Notes: generated from the letters alone by a model not told the origin. DNA of 5,627 nucleotides from JAAYCU01 sp964642815 (GCA_964642815.1 CAZXSA010000305.1:1-5627); one strand, 5' to 3'; shown: positions 1-5,627, counted from the first letter of the stretch. Numbers and translations are program-made.

Positions 1-95
1 GTCGTGTCGTCGCGAATATACCATGGCATACCCAAAAGGCTGGCCCCGCTGACCAGCATGATCCAGTTAAACCATTGGTGCATACGCTTATACAT
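1..95 (-). CDS. N-terminus of a probably exported or membrane-anchored protein, cut by the left edge
   Basis: Only the first 31 codons are present; the gene runs off the left edge. The start is ATG at 95-93. It is chosen because GAGGTG (108-103) lies 7 bases upstream, a strong ribosome binding site at ideal spacing. The residues begin MYKRMHQWFNWIMLVSG and continue ASLLGMPWYIRDDT. A basic, aromatic n-region with Lys3 and Arg4 is followed by a hydrophobic stretch of about 15 residues (12-27) and then charged residues. This pattern fits a signal peptide or an N-terminal membrane anchor; no cleavage site or lipobox cysteine is visible. The function cannot be told. The gene follows xylB on the same strand after 232 bases, with its own possible promoter in that gap, so a shared operon is not evident. 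Choosing this frame rests on the ribosome binding site and the hydrophobic profile, not on recognised homology. Confidence 0.62.
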   Translation of the reverse strand, partial: MYKRMHQWFNWIMLVSGASLLGMPWYIRDDT

Positions 96-102
96 TTGTG
101 GA

Positions 103-108
103 CACCTC
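103..108 (-). promoter_or_regulatory. Ribosome binding site of the left-edge gene
   Basis: GAGGTG reads on the minus strand at 108-103, with 7 bases before the ATG at 95-93. It is the best Shine-Dalgarno match in the first 330 bases and decides the start of the left-edge gene. Confidence 0.6.
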
Positions 109-133
109 AAGTTGGCACCGCCGCGGAGCTCGG

Positions 134-156
134 AAATAAAAAACCTCCAAACGAGG
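134..156 (-). terminator. Short hairpin followed by a T-run, possible weak terminator or attenuator
   Basis: On the minus strand the sequence reads CCTC-GTTTG-GAGG followed directly by TTTTTTATTT. This is a 4-bp GC-rich stem with a 5-base loop and a U-rich tail, the arrangement of a Rho-independent terminator, although the stem is unusually short. It lies about 170 bases downstream of the xylB stop, so it may end the xylB transcript. It also lies downstream of a possible promoter at 197-225 and upstream of the left-edge gene, so any transcript from that promoter must pass through it. An attenuator role is possible but unproven. Confidence 0.3.
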
Positions 157-196
157 GTACCGCGCCATCACTCCTCGCCATTCGACTGCGCAAAAC

Positions 197-225
197 AGTA
201 TAAGGATCACCACCTGTCGCTGCAA
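197..225 (-). promoter_or_regulatory. Possible sigma-70-type promoter for the left-edge gene
   Basis: On the minus strand TTGCAG (225-220) and TATACT (202-197) are separated by exactly 17 bases. The -10 box matches the TATAAT consensus at five of six positions; the -35 box matches only TTG. Transcription would start near 190 and leave a leader of about 95 bases before the ATG at 95. The rest of the gap between xylB and the left-edge gene holds the hairpin at 134-156 and no convincing gene. Confidence 0.3.
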
Positions 226-327
226 CCGTCAAAATCGTCGGCGAAAAATCGTCTGGGCAATAACCACCGCTCCGCGTTCTTTTCTCAAGACTGCAATATA
301 TGCACCCAGGCTGTCAGTGGTGAGCAA

Positions 328-1866
328 TCAGGCCATCCGTCCCAAACCGCAAAAATCGGCCCGTAAGCTCTGGTACAACGAACGGTAAACCGGGTACAGT
401 CGGTCGTAAACCCGAGCAACCTTCTGGTTTGGCCGTAACGTTTCCGTCACCTGGATGGCCGCCGCACAGGCTTCCGGAACGCTCGAATAAACGCCCGTAC
501 CGACGGCGGCCAGCAAAGCCACGCCCAAGGCGCCGCCCTCCTGCGTATTAATGGTCACCGCCTTGGCTTTGTACATATCCGCCTGCATCTGCCGCCAGAA
601 TTTGCTGGCCGACCCGCCACCGCTTAAACGAACCTCGCTGATCGGAACCCCCCGGCCGCGCATGATCTCAATCTGGTCACGCATACCAAAAGTGATTCCC
701 TCCAGAACAGCTCGGACCATGTGAGCCCGATTATGTCGCACGGTGAGGCCGACCCACGCTCCCCTAGCCTCCGGGTCGGGATACGGGCAGCGTTCGCCGG
801 TCAGGTAAGGTAGGAACAGCAATCCTTCGGCGCCGGGCGGGGCCATTTCCGCTTCCTTGACCATCTGGGGGTACAGTTGGCCGGGGTCGCGTTTGGCCTT
901 GGCGGCCGCCTTGACCTGCTCGGCCAGCAAGGTATTGCGTAACCACTGGAAACTGCCGCCGGCCGACAACATACATCCGAATACGCACCATTTACCCGGT
1001 ACGGCGTGGCAGAAGGATTGCAGATTACCCTCTTCGTTCGGCACCGGCCGATCCGCATGAGCGAAGACCACTCCGCTGGTGCCCATGGTGGCCGAGACAA
1101 TCCCCGCTCGGACGATACCGTTACCCACCGCGCCGGCCGGCTGGTCGCCCGCCCCACCGACGACCGGTGTGCCTTCCTTGAGTCCGATGAGCTTGGCGGC
1201 CGCCGCGGAGATTTTCCCGGTTACCTCCGGTGACTCATATACTGGGGCCATCAGGTCGGCATCGATACCCAGCTTACTCAGCAAACCGGTATGCCAACAC
1301 CGTTTTTTGATATCCAGCAATAGCGTACCGGCCGCGTCCGACACCTCCGCCGCATATTCGCCGGTCAGACAAAGCCGAATGTAATCCTTGGGCAAAAGAA
1401 TCTTGTAGGTCTTGCCGTAGGTCTTCGGGTCGTGCTTGCGGACCCAAAGGATTTTTGGAGCGGTAAAGCCGGTAAGGGCCACGTTGGAGACCATCTTGAT
1501 GAGTTGTTTTCGCCCGCCCGCGCGTTTTTCGATTTCGGCGCACTCGGCCGCTGTCCGCTGGTCGTTCCACAGCAGCGCCCGGCGGAGCGACCGGCCGGCC
1601 CGGTCCACGAATACGCTGCCGTGCATCTGCCCGGACAACCCGATCCCGGTGATCTGGCTCGGCTTCTTTTTCGCCTTCTTGCAGACCAGGGCGATACCCT
1701 TGACCGTCGCCTTCCACCAGTCCTCCGGCTCCTGCTCGGACCAGCCGGGCTTCGGCGCATACACCGGATATTCCACGCTGGCGGTGGCCAGCACCCTGCC
1801 TTTTTCGTCGCACAACAAAGTCTTGGTCGCCGACGTGCCGATATCAATGCCGCAAAGAAGTGCCAT
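328..1866 (-). CDS. xylB: Xylulokinase (FGGY carbohydrate kinase family)
   Basis: This cytoplasmic kinase phosphorylates D-xylulose with ATP to D-xylulose 5-phosphate, which enters the pentose phosphate pathway. The 512-residue product has the whole FGGY fold. Residues 6-15 (GIDIGTSATK) form the first phosphate loop. GLSGQMHG (76-83) and LLWNDQRT (98-105) are sugar-site motifs typical of XylB. GGAGDQPAGAVG (237-248) carries the expected catalytic base Asp241. TMGTSG (260-265) is the second phosphate loop. FLPYLTGERCPYPDP (351-365) is typical of the C-terminal domain. RLSGGGSASKFWRQMQAD (413-430) is the adenosine motif, followed by QEGGALGVAL (442-451). E. coli XylB is 484 residues, so this one is slightly longer, with no sign of truncation. 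The ATG at 1866 is preceded by GAGGG with 8 bases of spacing. The gene lies 53 bases downstream of the nucleotidyltransferase on the same strand. No isomerase or transporter gene is visible, and the best alternative is a closely related FGGY kinase for another ketopentose. Confidence 0.94.
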   Translation of the reverse strand: MALLCGIDIGTSATKTLLCDEKGRVLATASVEYPVYAPKPGWSEQEPEDWWKATVKGIALVCKKAKKKPSQITGIGLSGQMHGSVFVDRAGRSLRRALLWNDQRTAAECAEIEKRAGGRKQLIKMVSNVALTGFTAPKILWVRKHDPKTYGKTYKILLPKDYIRLCLTGEYAAEVSDAAGTLLLDIKKRCWHTGLLSKLGIDADLMAPVYESPEVTGKISAAAAKLIGLKEGTPVVGGAGDQPAGAVGNGIVRAGIVSATMGTSGVVFAHADRPVPNEEGNLQSFCHAVPGKWCVFGCMLSAGGSFQWLRNTLLAEQVKAAAKAKRDPGQLYPQMVKEAEMAPPGAEGLLFLPYLTGERCPYPDPEARGAWVGLTVRHNRAHMVRAVLEGITFGMRDQIEIMRGRGVPISEVRLSGGGSASKFWRQMQADMYKAKAVTINTQEGGALGVALLAAVGTGVYSSVPEACAAAIQVTETLRPNQKVARVYDRLYPVYRSLYQSLRADFCGLGRMA

Positions 1867-1918
1867 GATCCATGCCCTCGAATAATGCTGTATGGATTAC
1901 CACTGACGCTGATGGGGA

Positions 1919-1946
1919 ACTATAACGAACGGTTCAACGCTTGCAA
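1919..1946 (-). promoter_or_regulatory. Possible promoter of xylB inside the end of the upstream gene
   Basis: On the minus strand TTGCAA (1946-1941) and TATAGT (1924-1919) are 16 bases apart; they match the consensus at four and five of six positions. The site overlaps the last codons and stop of the nucleotidyltransferase gene and would give xylB a leader of roughly 46 bases. It would let xylB be transcribed independently of its upstream neighbour. This is pattern matching only. Confidence 0.3.
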
Positions 1947-2237
1947 AGGGGATTCGTCCTGCTCTGGAGAAATAAGAAGACCTTCGCGGTGGGCGATTTC
2001 CAAAATGGGCCGGCCGCTTGGGGTATCCCATTCTTTTTCCCCGCACGGAATCGGCTCGATGCGATTGTCGGAAACTCCGGTAGCAATCCAAAGTTGCTTC
2101 ACCGCTTGAATAGTTGGCTGTCCATCAAACTCTGGGGCGATGACCACAAGATCGATATCGCTCCATGAATGAGCTTGCCCACGTACACACGATCCAAAAA
2201 GAACGGCACGACGAGCATGAATCCCATAAGCGGGCAA
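1920..2237 (-). CDS. MNT-type nucleotidyltransferase (minimal NTase domain, HEPN-partner type)
   Basis: The product is a small DNA polymerase beta-like nucleotidyltransferase. Residues 14-28 hold LFGSCVRGQAHSWSD and continue IDLVVIAPEF, giving the GS-x10-DxD metal- and nucleotide-binding signature. Further on, IEPIP and a terminal EIAHREGLLI resemble the later part of small NTases that pair with HEPN proteins. Such proteins transfer nucleotides, in characterised HEPN/MNT modules AMP onto the HEPN toxin; the substrate here is unknown. The first legal start in frame is TTG at 2237 (105 residues), but it has no good ribosome binding site and leaves out the N-terminal helix the family normally has. 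The frame stays open upstream. Sixteen more in-frame codons (reading IVEKTIITAIRHYLRA) lead to an ATA at 2285-2283, preceded by GGAGGAG at 8 bases. That looks like the original start, giving about 121 residues. The gene may therefore use ATA or TTG, or be start-defective. By eye its GC content is lower than that of xylB and rpsA, which would fit an accessory gene. It lies 53 bases upstream of xylB. Confidence 0.72.
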   Translation of the reverse strand: MPAYGIHARRAVLFGSCVRGQAHSWSDIDLVVIAPEFDGQPTIQAVKQLWIATGVSDNRIEPIPCGEKEWDTPSGRPILEIAHREGLLISPEQDESPLQALNRSL

Positions 2238-2281
2238 GGCACGCAGATAGTGACGAATGGCGGTTATAATTGTTTTTTCAA

Positions 2282-2386
2282 CTATGCCAACATCTCCTCC
2301 GCCACGGCCATGTCGTCCCTGGCGGTTTCCCTCGATATAATCTCCATGGCGCTATCCTGAAAGGTATTGCCACCCTTAGAAACCAT
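2282..2386 (-). pseudogene. Short ORF, possible C-terminal remnant of a HEPN partner gene
   Basis: This 34-residue frame opens with ATG at 2386, directly after an in-frame TGA, and stops with TAG at 2284-2282. Its second half reads ISRETARDDMAVAEEMLA, an acidic amphipathic helix. By eye this resembles the last helix of HEPN-domain proteins, where a pattern of Glu/Ala-rich turns followed by Leu/Val-Trp-Val/Leu-Lys is common. If the A of the TAG were G, the frame would continue as WLKKQL before a TAA. The same change would turn the ATA of the nucleotidyltransferase into ATG. No HEPN N-terminal part is visible upstream, so this would be a remnant. It could equally be a chance ORF that only contains the neighbour's ribosome binding site. 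No homology search supports it. Confidence 0.25.
2294..2300 (-). promoter_or_regulatory. Strong ribosome binding site facing an ATA codon
   Basis: GGAGGAG reads on the minus strand at 2300-2294. Eight bases later, in frame with the nucleotidyltransferase, stands ATA (2285-2283) followed by GTTGAAAAAACA. Spacing and strength are what a real start would have, so this site marks the likely ancestral N-terminus of the nucleotidyltransferase. It lies inside the short ORF at 2282-2386, as expected for two closely overlapping genes. Confidence 0.5.
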
Positions 2387-2470
2387 TCATCCGTCAAGAA
2401 TACCTCTTTACTCAGAGCAGGTAAAGTGGCATCTTGATCGACAGCAAACCCGATTCCAGAAATGCCCGCC

Positions 2471-2500
2471 TTGAAGAGGGGTGGGGGTTTGCGGGATAAT
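2471..2500 (+). promoter_or_regulatory. Sigma-70-type promoter of rpsA
   Basis: TTGAAG (2471-2476) and GATAAT (2495-2500) are 18 bases apart, matching the -35 and -10 consensus at four and five of six positions. The spacer is very G-rich. The start of transcription would lie near 2507, giving an rpsA leader of about 62 bases. The placement directly upstream of a highly expressed housekeeping gene supports the call. Confidence 0.5.
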
Positions 2501-2517
2501 GCCGGTTCCGTGGATAA

Positions 2518-2528
2518 GGGGAGGCCCC
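2518..2528 (+). other. GC hairpin in the rpsA leader
   Basis: GGGG-AGG-CCCC can form a compact 4-bp stem with a 3-base loop within the predicted 5' leader, about 40 bases before the ATG. No T-run follows, so it is not a terminator. It might influence leader structure. S1 represses its own translation in E. coli through a structured leader, but nothing here shows the same mechanism. Confidence 0.25.
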
Positions 2529-2568
2529 CCAAGTGAACCCGCATAAGGATTGAAAAGAAGTAACAAAA

Positions 2569-4071
2569 ATGAGCGATCAAAACAACGATTTTTCGGAACC
2601 GAATGACTCCCTCGACGCGGAACTGGAGCGAGAGCTGGCCGAGGCCCTGGGCGACATGGGCGCCGACAGCTTCATGGAATTCGACCAGCCGGACGCCCGA
2701 TCCGCCCTGACCGGCGATCAGATCCGCCGCGGCCAGGTCATCGCCATCCAAAACGGCGACATCTTCATCGATCTCGGCGGCAAGGACCAGGGCGTCATGT
2801 CCGCTGACCAGTTCGCCGGCCAGGAGCTGCCCCGCGTCGGCTCGATCGTCGAGTTCGCCGTCACCGGCTACAACGCCGCCGACGGGCTGCTGACCCTTTC
2901 CCGCGAGGGGGCGGTGATGGCCGCCACCTGGGATTCGCTCAAACCGGGGCTCATGGTCGAGGGCAAGGTCACCGGCCACAACAAGGGCGGATTGGAGCTC
3001 AACATCAACGGCATCAAGGCCTTCATGCCCATCAGTCAGGTCGAACTCGGCCGCATCGAGGAGGAGGATCTCCGGACCTTTGTCAATCGCAAGCTCCGTT
3101 GCGAGGTCGTCGAGGTTCGGCGCGGCGAAAAATCCGTCGTCGTCTCGCGGCGGGGCATTCTCCGCAAGGAGGAAGAAGAGGCCCGCGAACGAGCCTTCGA
3201 AACCCTGGTCGAGGGCGACCTGGTCACCGGCACGGTTAAAACCATCATGCCTTACGGCGCCTTCGTGGATATCGGCGGGATGGATGGCCTGCTGCACGTT
3301 GGCGACATGAGTCACGCACGGGTCAAGGACCCCAAGGACGTGGTGAGCGTCGGCCAGAAACTGGAGGTCAAGATCCTCCGAGTCGACCGCGATCAGCGTA
3401 AGGTGGCCCTCGGTCTCAAACAAGTCATGCCTGACCCGTGGGCTGACGCGCGGAACAAGTGGATCGTCCAGTCGGTGATCACCGGGCGGGTGAGCCGCCT
3501 GGCCGACTTCGGCGCTTTTGTTGAGTTGGAGGATGGCGTCGAAGGGCTGGTGCCCATGAGTGAGTTCAGCTTTGAGCGACGCATCCGCCACGCCAGTGAA
3601 ATAGTCAACGTCGGCGACGTGGTCCGAGTCAAGATACTCAATGTCGATCCCGAGGCGAAACGTATCGCCCTGTCCCTCAAGCAGGTCGGCGACGATCCCT
3701 GGATGGGGGCGCTTACCCGCTGGCCGATCGACAGCGTCGTGTCCGGAGTGGTTCGGCGACTAGCGGATTTCGGCGCGTTCGTCGAGCTGACCGCCGGGGT
3801 CGAGGGGTTGATCCATATCAGTGAACTGAGTCATGATCGGGTGCGCTCCGCGGGCGACGTGGTGAAGGAAGGCGATCCGGTTCGGGTCAAGGTGCTCAGC
3901 GTCGATGAGGACCGACGGCGTATTTCGCTTTCCCTCAAACAAGTCGCCGAGATGCCCGACTACACCGGCCCGGAAACGGCCGCCGTCGAGGAGCCGGCCC
4001 AGCCCGCGAAAAAACGCAAGAAAGCGCTCAAGGGCGGTCTCGACCACGGTTCCTTCGGCCTGTTTGGTTAA
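2569..4071 (+). CDS. rpsA: 30S ribosomal protein S1 (five S1 domains)
   Basis: S1 binds mRNA on the small ribosomal subunit and helps start codons reach the decoding site, especially when the Shine-Dalgarno site is weak. The 500-residue product has an acidic N-terminal segment (1-48), then five S1 (OB-fold) repeats at about 53-112, 127-195, 215-285, 300-372 and 387-458, and a tail with a basic patch KKRKKALKGG (481-490). The first two repeats carry SRE (111-113) and VVSRRGIL (191-198), like the ribosome-anchoring repeats 1-2 of E. coli S1. Repeats 3-5 carry the RNA-binding pattern GAFV(D/E) and end in a (G/S)LKQV motif. E. coli S1 has 557 residues and six repeats; the sixth is missing here, as in many other bacteria. 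The ATG at 2569 has only a modest site, AGAAG at 8 bases. It is probably transcribed from the promoter at 2471-2500. A non-ribosomal S1-repeat protein is the alternative but less likely. Confidence 0.93.
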   Translation: MSDQNNDFSEPNDSLDAELERELAEALGDMGADSFMEFDQPDARSALTGDQIRRGQVIAIQNGDIFIDLGGKDQGVMSADQFAGQELPRVGSIVEFAVTGYNAADGLLTLSREGAVMAATWDSLKPGLMVEGKVTGHNKGGLELNINGIKAFMPISQVELGRIEEEDLRTFVNRKLRCEVVEVRRGEKSVVVSRRGILRKEEEEARERAFETLVEGDLVTGTVKTIMPYGAFVDIGGMDGLLHVGDMSHARVKDPKDVVSVGQKLEVKILRVDRDQRKVALGLKQVMPDPWADARNKWIVQSVITGRVSRLADFGAFVELEDGVEGLVPMSEFSFERRIRHASEIVNVGDVVRVKILNVDPEAKRIALSLKQVGDDPWMGALTRWPIDSVVSGVVRRLADFGAFVELTAGVEGLIHISELSHDRVRSAGDVVKEGDPVRVKVLSVDEDRRRISLSLKQVAEMPDYTGPETAAVEEPAQPAKKRKKALKGGLDHGSFGLFG

Positions 4072-4305
4072 GCATGTAATCCGTATTCCACCGTCATCGA
4101 ATAGATTTATTAGATGGTATAAAACACCATTAAGTGGATTTATGCGGCATCGACAAGCTGGCTGCGCCCACGCGGAAAGCGAAAGGATCGGAACCCCCTG
4201 ATGCCCAGCCCATAAAACATTTTGCATCAAGGACTTGCGCAAGGCCGGAATACTGGCGTCGAAGCGTAAAATCGGCTATAAAACGGCGGAGCGGCCGGCC
4301 CTTTT

Positions 4306-4327
4306 GCCCGGTTCTGGTGGAACGGGC
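4306..4327 (+). repeat. Inverted repeat able to form an 8-bp hairpin with one bulge
   Basis: GCCC(G)GTTC at 4306-4314 and GAACGGGC at 4320-4327 are complementary apart from one bulged G, with the 5-base loop TGGTG. The bases that follow are GTTTCGCGG, too poor in T for a clear Rho-independent terminator. It could end the rpsA transcript, shape the gyrA leader or be part of a small RNA; the sequence does not decide. Confidence 0.35.
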
Positions 4328-4415
4328 GTTTCGCGGGGAGACGGCCATTCTTGCGTGTCTCAGGCCGATAAACGCAACGGCCGGAACACCCAATGGTATC
4401 CCAAGAATAGAAATC

Positions 4416-4420
4416 AGGAG
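4416..4420 (+). promoter_or_regulatory. Ribosome binding site of gyrA
   Basis: AGGAG lies 5 bases before the ATG at 4426. It fixes the start of gyrA, and no in-frame alternative upstream has a comparable signal. Confidence 0.6.
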
Positions 4421-4425
4421 CAGCG

Positions 4426-5627
4426 ATGCCCGATACCCCGGTGAATCAGGTTACCGAACTACCGATCGTTGACGAACTTCAGGACTCTTACCTGACCTAC
4501 GCCATGAGCGTGATCATGTCGCGGGCCTTGCCCGATGCGCGCGACGGGCTCAAGCCCTCGCAGCGCCGCATCCTGGTGGCCATGAACGATCTTAATCTCG
4601 GCCCGCGGGCCCAGCATCGTAAATGCGCCAAGATCGCCGGCGACACCAGCGGCAACTACCATCCGCATGGCGAGGGGGTCATCTATCCCACGCTCGTGCG
4701 TCTGGCCCAGGACTGGAATCTGCGTTATCCGCTGGTGGACGGGCAGGGTAATTTCGGTTCCATCGACGGCGACCCGCCGGCGGCCATGCGTTACACCGAG
4801 GCCCGCATGGCTGCGCCCACCCCCGACCTGCTGGCCGACCTCAAGATGGAAACGGTCGATTTCGAGCCAAACTATGACGAAACCCGCGAGGAGCCGACCG
4901 TCTTACCGGGCAAATTCCCCAACCTGCTGGTCAATGGTTCCACCGGAATCGCCGTCGGCATGGCCACCAACATCCCGCCGCACAACATCAAGGAAATGGT
5001 CGACGCGATCATACGCGTGCTCGACGATCCGCATATCACCATCGACGAACTGATGGAGGGAGAAAACGGCATTAAAGGCCCGGACTTCCCCACCGGTGGG
5101 ACGATTTGCGGCCGCTCGGGCATTCGCGACGCCTATCGCACCGGGCGGGGCACCTTGATCATTCGGGGTAAAACCCATTACGAGGAACATAAGAACAAGA
5201 CTTTGATCGTCATAGACGAAATCCCCTATCAGGTTTTACGCACCACGATCAAGGACAAGGTCGTGGAATGCGTGAAGGGCGGACAAATGCCGGATGTCGC
5301 CGACGTGCGCGACGAATCCGATCGCAAATACGCGACCCGTCTTGTGGTCGAACTCAAAAAAGACGCCGTACCCGAGGTCGTGCTCAACCAGTTGTATCAG
5401 TACACGCCGCTGCAGACCAATTACACGGTAATGAATATCGCCCTGATCAATCGTCAGCCGCGGACGCTCAACCTTCGCCAGATGATTGACGTGTACATCG
5501 ACCACCGCAAGGAGGTGATCCGCCGGCGAACGACCTTCCTGCTGCGTAAGGCGCAGCAGCGGGCCCACGTGCTGGAAGGTCTGTTGCTGGCGGTCGGGGA
5601 TATTGACGAGATCATCGAGTTAATCAA
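4426..5627 (+). CDS. gyrA: DNA gyrase subunit A, N-terminal part (cut by the right edge)
   Basis: GyrA is the breakage-reunion subunit of gyrase. With GyrB it passes one DNA duplex through another and adds negative supercoils using ATP. About 400 codons are present without interruption, roughly the first half of the usual length, covering the winged-helix and tower domains. The family signature YAMSVIMSRALPDARDG lies at residues 25-41. The DNA-binding region GDTSGNYHPHGEG is at 72-84, followed by DGQGNFGSIDGDPPAAMRYTE (105-125). Tyr123 in AAMRYTE is the catalytic tyrosine that forms the phosphotyrosyl bond with DNA, and Arg122 precedes it. Later come GRSGIRDAYRTGRG, IVIDEIPYQV and the tower helix with HRKEVIRRRT. 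The positions equal to E. coli Ser83 and Asp87, which contact quinolones, are Gly84 and Pro88. The C-terminal domain with the GyrA box is outside the window, so ParC of topoisomerase IV is not excluded. The start has AGGAG at 5 bases. Confidence 0.92.
   Translation, partial: MPDTPVNQVTELPIVDELQDSYLTYAMSVIMSRALPDARDGLKPSQRRILVAMNDLNLGPRAQHRKCAKIAGDTSGNYHPHGEGVIYPTLVRLAQDWNLRYPLVDGQGNFGSIDGDPPAAMRYTEARMAAPTPDLLADLKMETVDFEPNYDETREEPTVLPGKFPNLLVNGSTGIAVGMATNIPPHNIKEMVDAIIRVLDDPHITIDELMEGENGIKGPDFPTGGTICGRSGIRDAYRTGRGTLIIRGKTHYEEHKNKTLIVIDEIPYQVLRTTIKDKVVECVKGGQMPDVADVRDESDRKYATRLVVELKKDAVPEVVLNQLYQYTPLQTNYTVMNIALINRQPRTLNLRQMIDVYIDHRKEVIRRRTTFLLRKAQQRAHVLEGLLLAVGDIDEIIELI

Larger units (their letters stand above)
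2387..2568. other. Divergent intergenic region upstream of rpsA
   Basis: This stretch separates the minus-strand block from rpsA. It holds a good plus-strand promoter (2471-2500) and a small GC hairpin in the leader (2518-2528). On the minus strand a frame stays open through the whole stretch, but it continues antisense into rpsA and has no start signal, so I do not call it a gene. No convincing minus-strand promoter for the nucleotidyltransferase was found here. Confidence 0.5.
4072..4425. other. Intergenic region between rpsA and gyrA (354 bases)
   Basis: I see no supportable gene here. The first part (about 4082-4142) is AT-rich and holds a weak inverted repeat ATGGT-ATAAAAC-ACCAT (4114-4130); no T-run follows, so it is not a standard terminator. 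A second inverted repeat, GCCC-G-GTTC and GAACGGGC around TGGTG, lies at 4306-4327. The motif ATAAAAC occurs three times (4119, 4212 and 4278), twice preceded by T to give TATAAA, which could serve as a -10 box at 4277-4282, but with no good -35. A promoter for gyrA is expected here but not clearly identified. Short frames in this region lack ribosome binding sites or run into gyrA out of frame. Confidence 0.5.

Noticed and set aside
4..366. Plus-strand open frame of 120 codons at the left edge
   Set aside because: It runs antisense to the left-edge gene and the end of xylB; the product looks random (His, Ser and Gln rich) and lacks a ribosome binding site.
1432..2109. Plus-strand open frame of 225 codons spanning the start of xylB and the nucleotidyltransferase
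   Set aside because: It is antisense to two supported genes, shows no domain pattern and has no start signal.
2391..2397. TTGACG on the minus strand as a -35 box for the nucleotidyltransferase
   Set aside because: No acceptable -10 box occurs at 16-19 bases downstream.
2278..3591. Long minus-strand open frame of 437 codons opposite rpsA
   Set aside because: It is antisense to a well-supported S1 gene, has a composition dictated by that gene's codons (many Asp, His, Gly, Val), no recognisable motif and no ribosome binding site. Long antisense frames are common in GC-rich genes.
3760..4242. Minus-strand open frame of 160 codons across the end of rpsA
   Set aside because: Mostly antisense to S1 repeat 5; no start signal or motif.
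4134..4472. Plus-strand open frames upstream of gyrA (also one from TTG at 4235 to 4444)
   Set aside because: Both run into the gyrA coding region in another frame, have no ribosome binding site and give low-complexity basic products without recognisable motifs.

Overview
The window looks like ordinary chromosomal DNA from a fairly GC-rich bacterium. Two core information-processing genes, a multi-domain S1 ribosomal protein and the start of gyrase subunit A, lie on the plus strand on the right. An accessory-looking block lies on the minus strand on the left. The five-S1-domain S1 protein with its acidic N-terminus, the GyrA version (GDTSGNYHPHGEG, GDPPAAMRYTEARM) and an N-terminus that looks exported would fit Planctomycetota, perhaps Phycisphaerae. 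That placement is an inference from memory of the families, not something the sequence proves.

Layout. Minus strand, right to left: a short ORF that may be the tail of a lost gene (2282-2386), a MNT-type nucleotidyltransferase (1920-2237, probably originally starting near 2285), a full-length xylulokinase (328-1866), and the N-terminus of a probably exported protein that leaves the left edge (1-95). Plus strand: rpsA-like gene (2569-4071) with a good promoter at 2471-2500, a 354-base intergenic stretch, then gyrA (4426 to the right edge, about 400 residues present). The two halves diverge from the intergenic region at about 2387-2568.

How the parts relate. RpsA and GyrA are housekeeping proteins (translation initiation and DNA supercoiling) and probably have separate promoters. 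XylB would feed D-xylulose into the pentose phosphate pathway, but no xylose isomerase or transporter is visible. The nucleotidyltransferase belongs to the type usually paired with a HEPN protein in toxin-antitoxin-like modules. No intact HEPN gene is present. A strong ribosome binding site stands exactly where the nucleotidyltransferase start should be, but the codon there is ATA rather than ATG, so the module may be decaying.

I see no tRNA, rRNA, CRISPR array, insertion sequence or clear new system. The points most worth a second look are the nucleotidyltransferase start and its missing partner, the GyrA residues at the quinolone-contact positions, and the leader of the left-edge gene.
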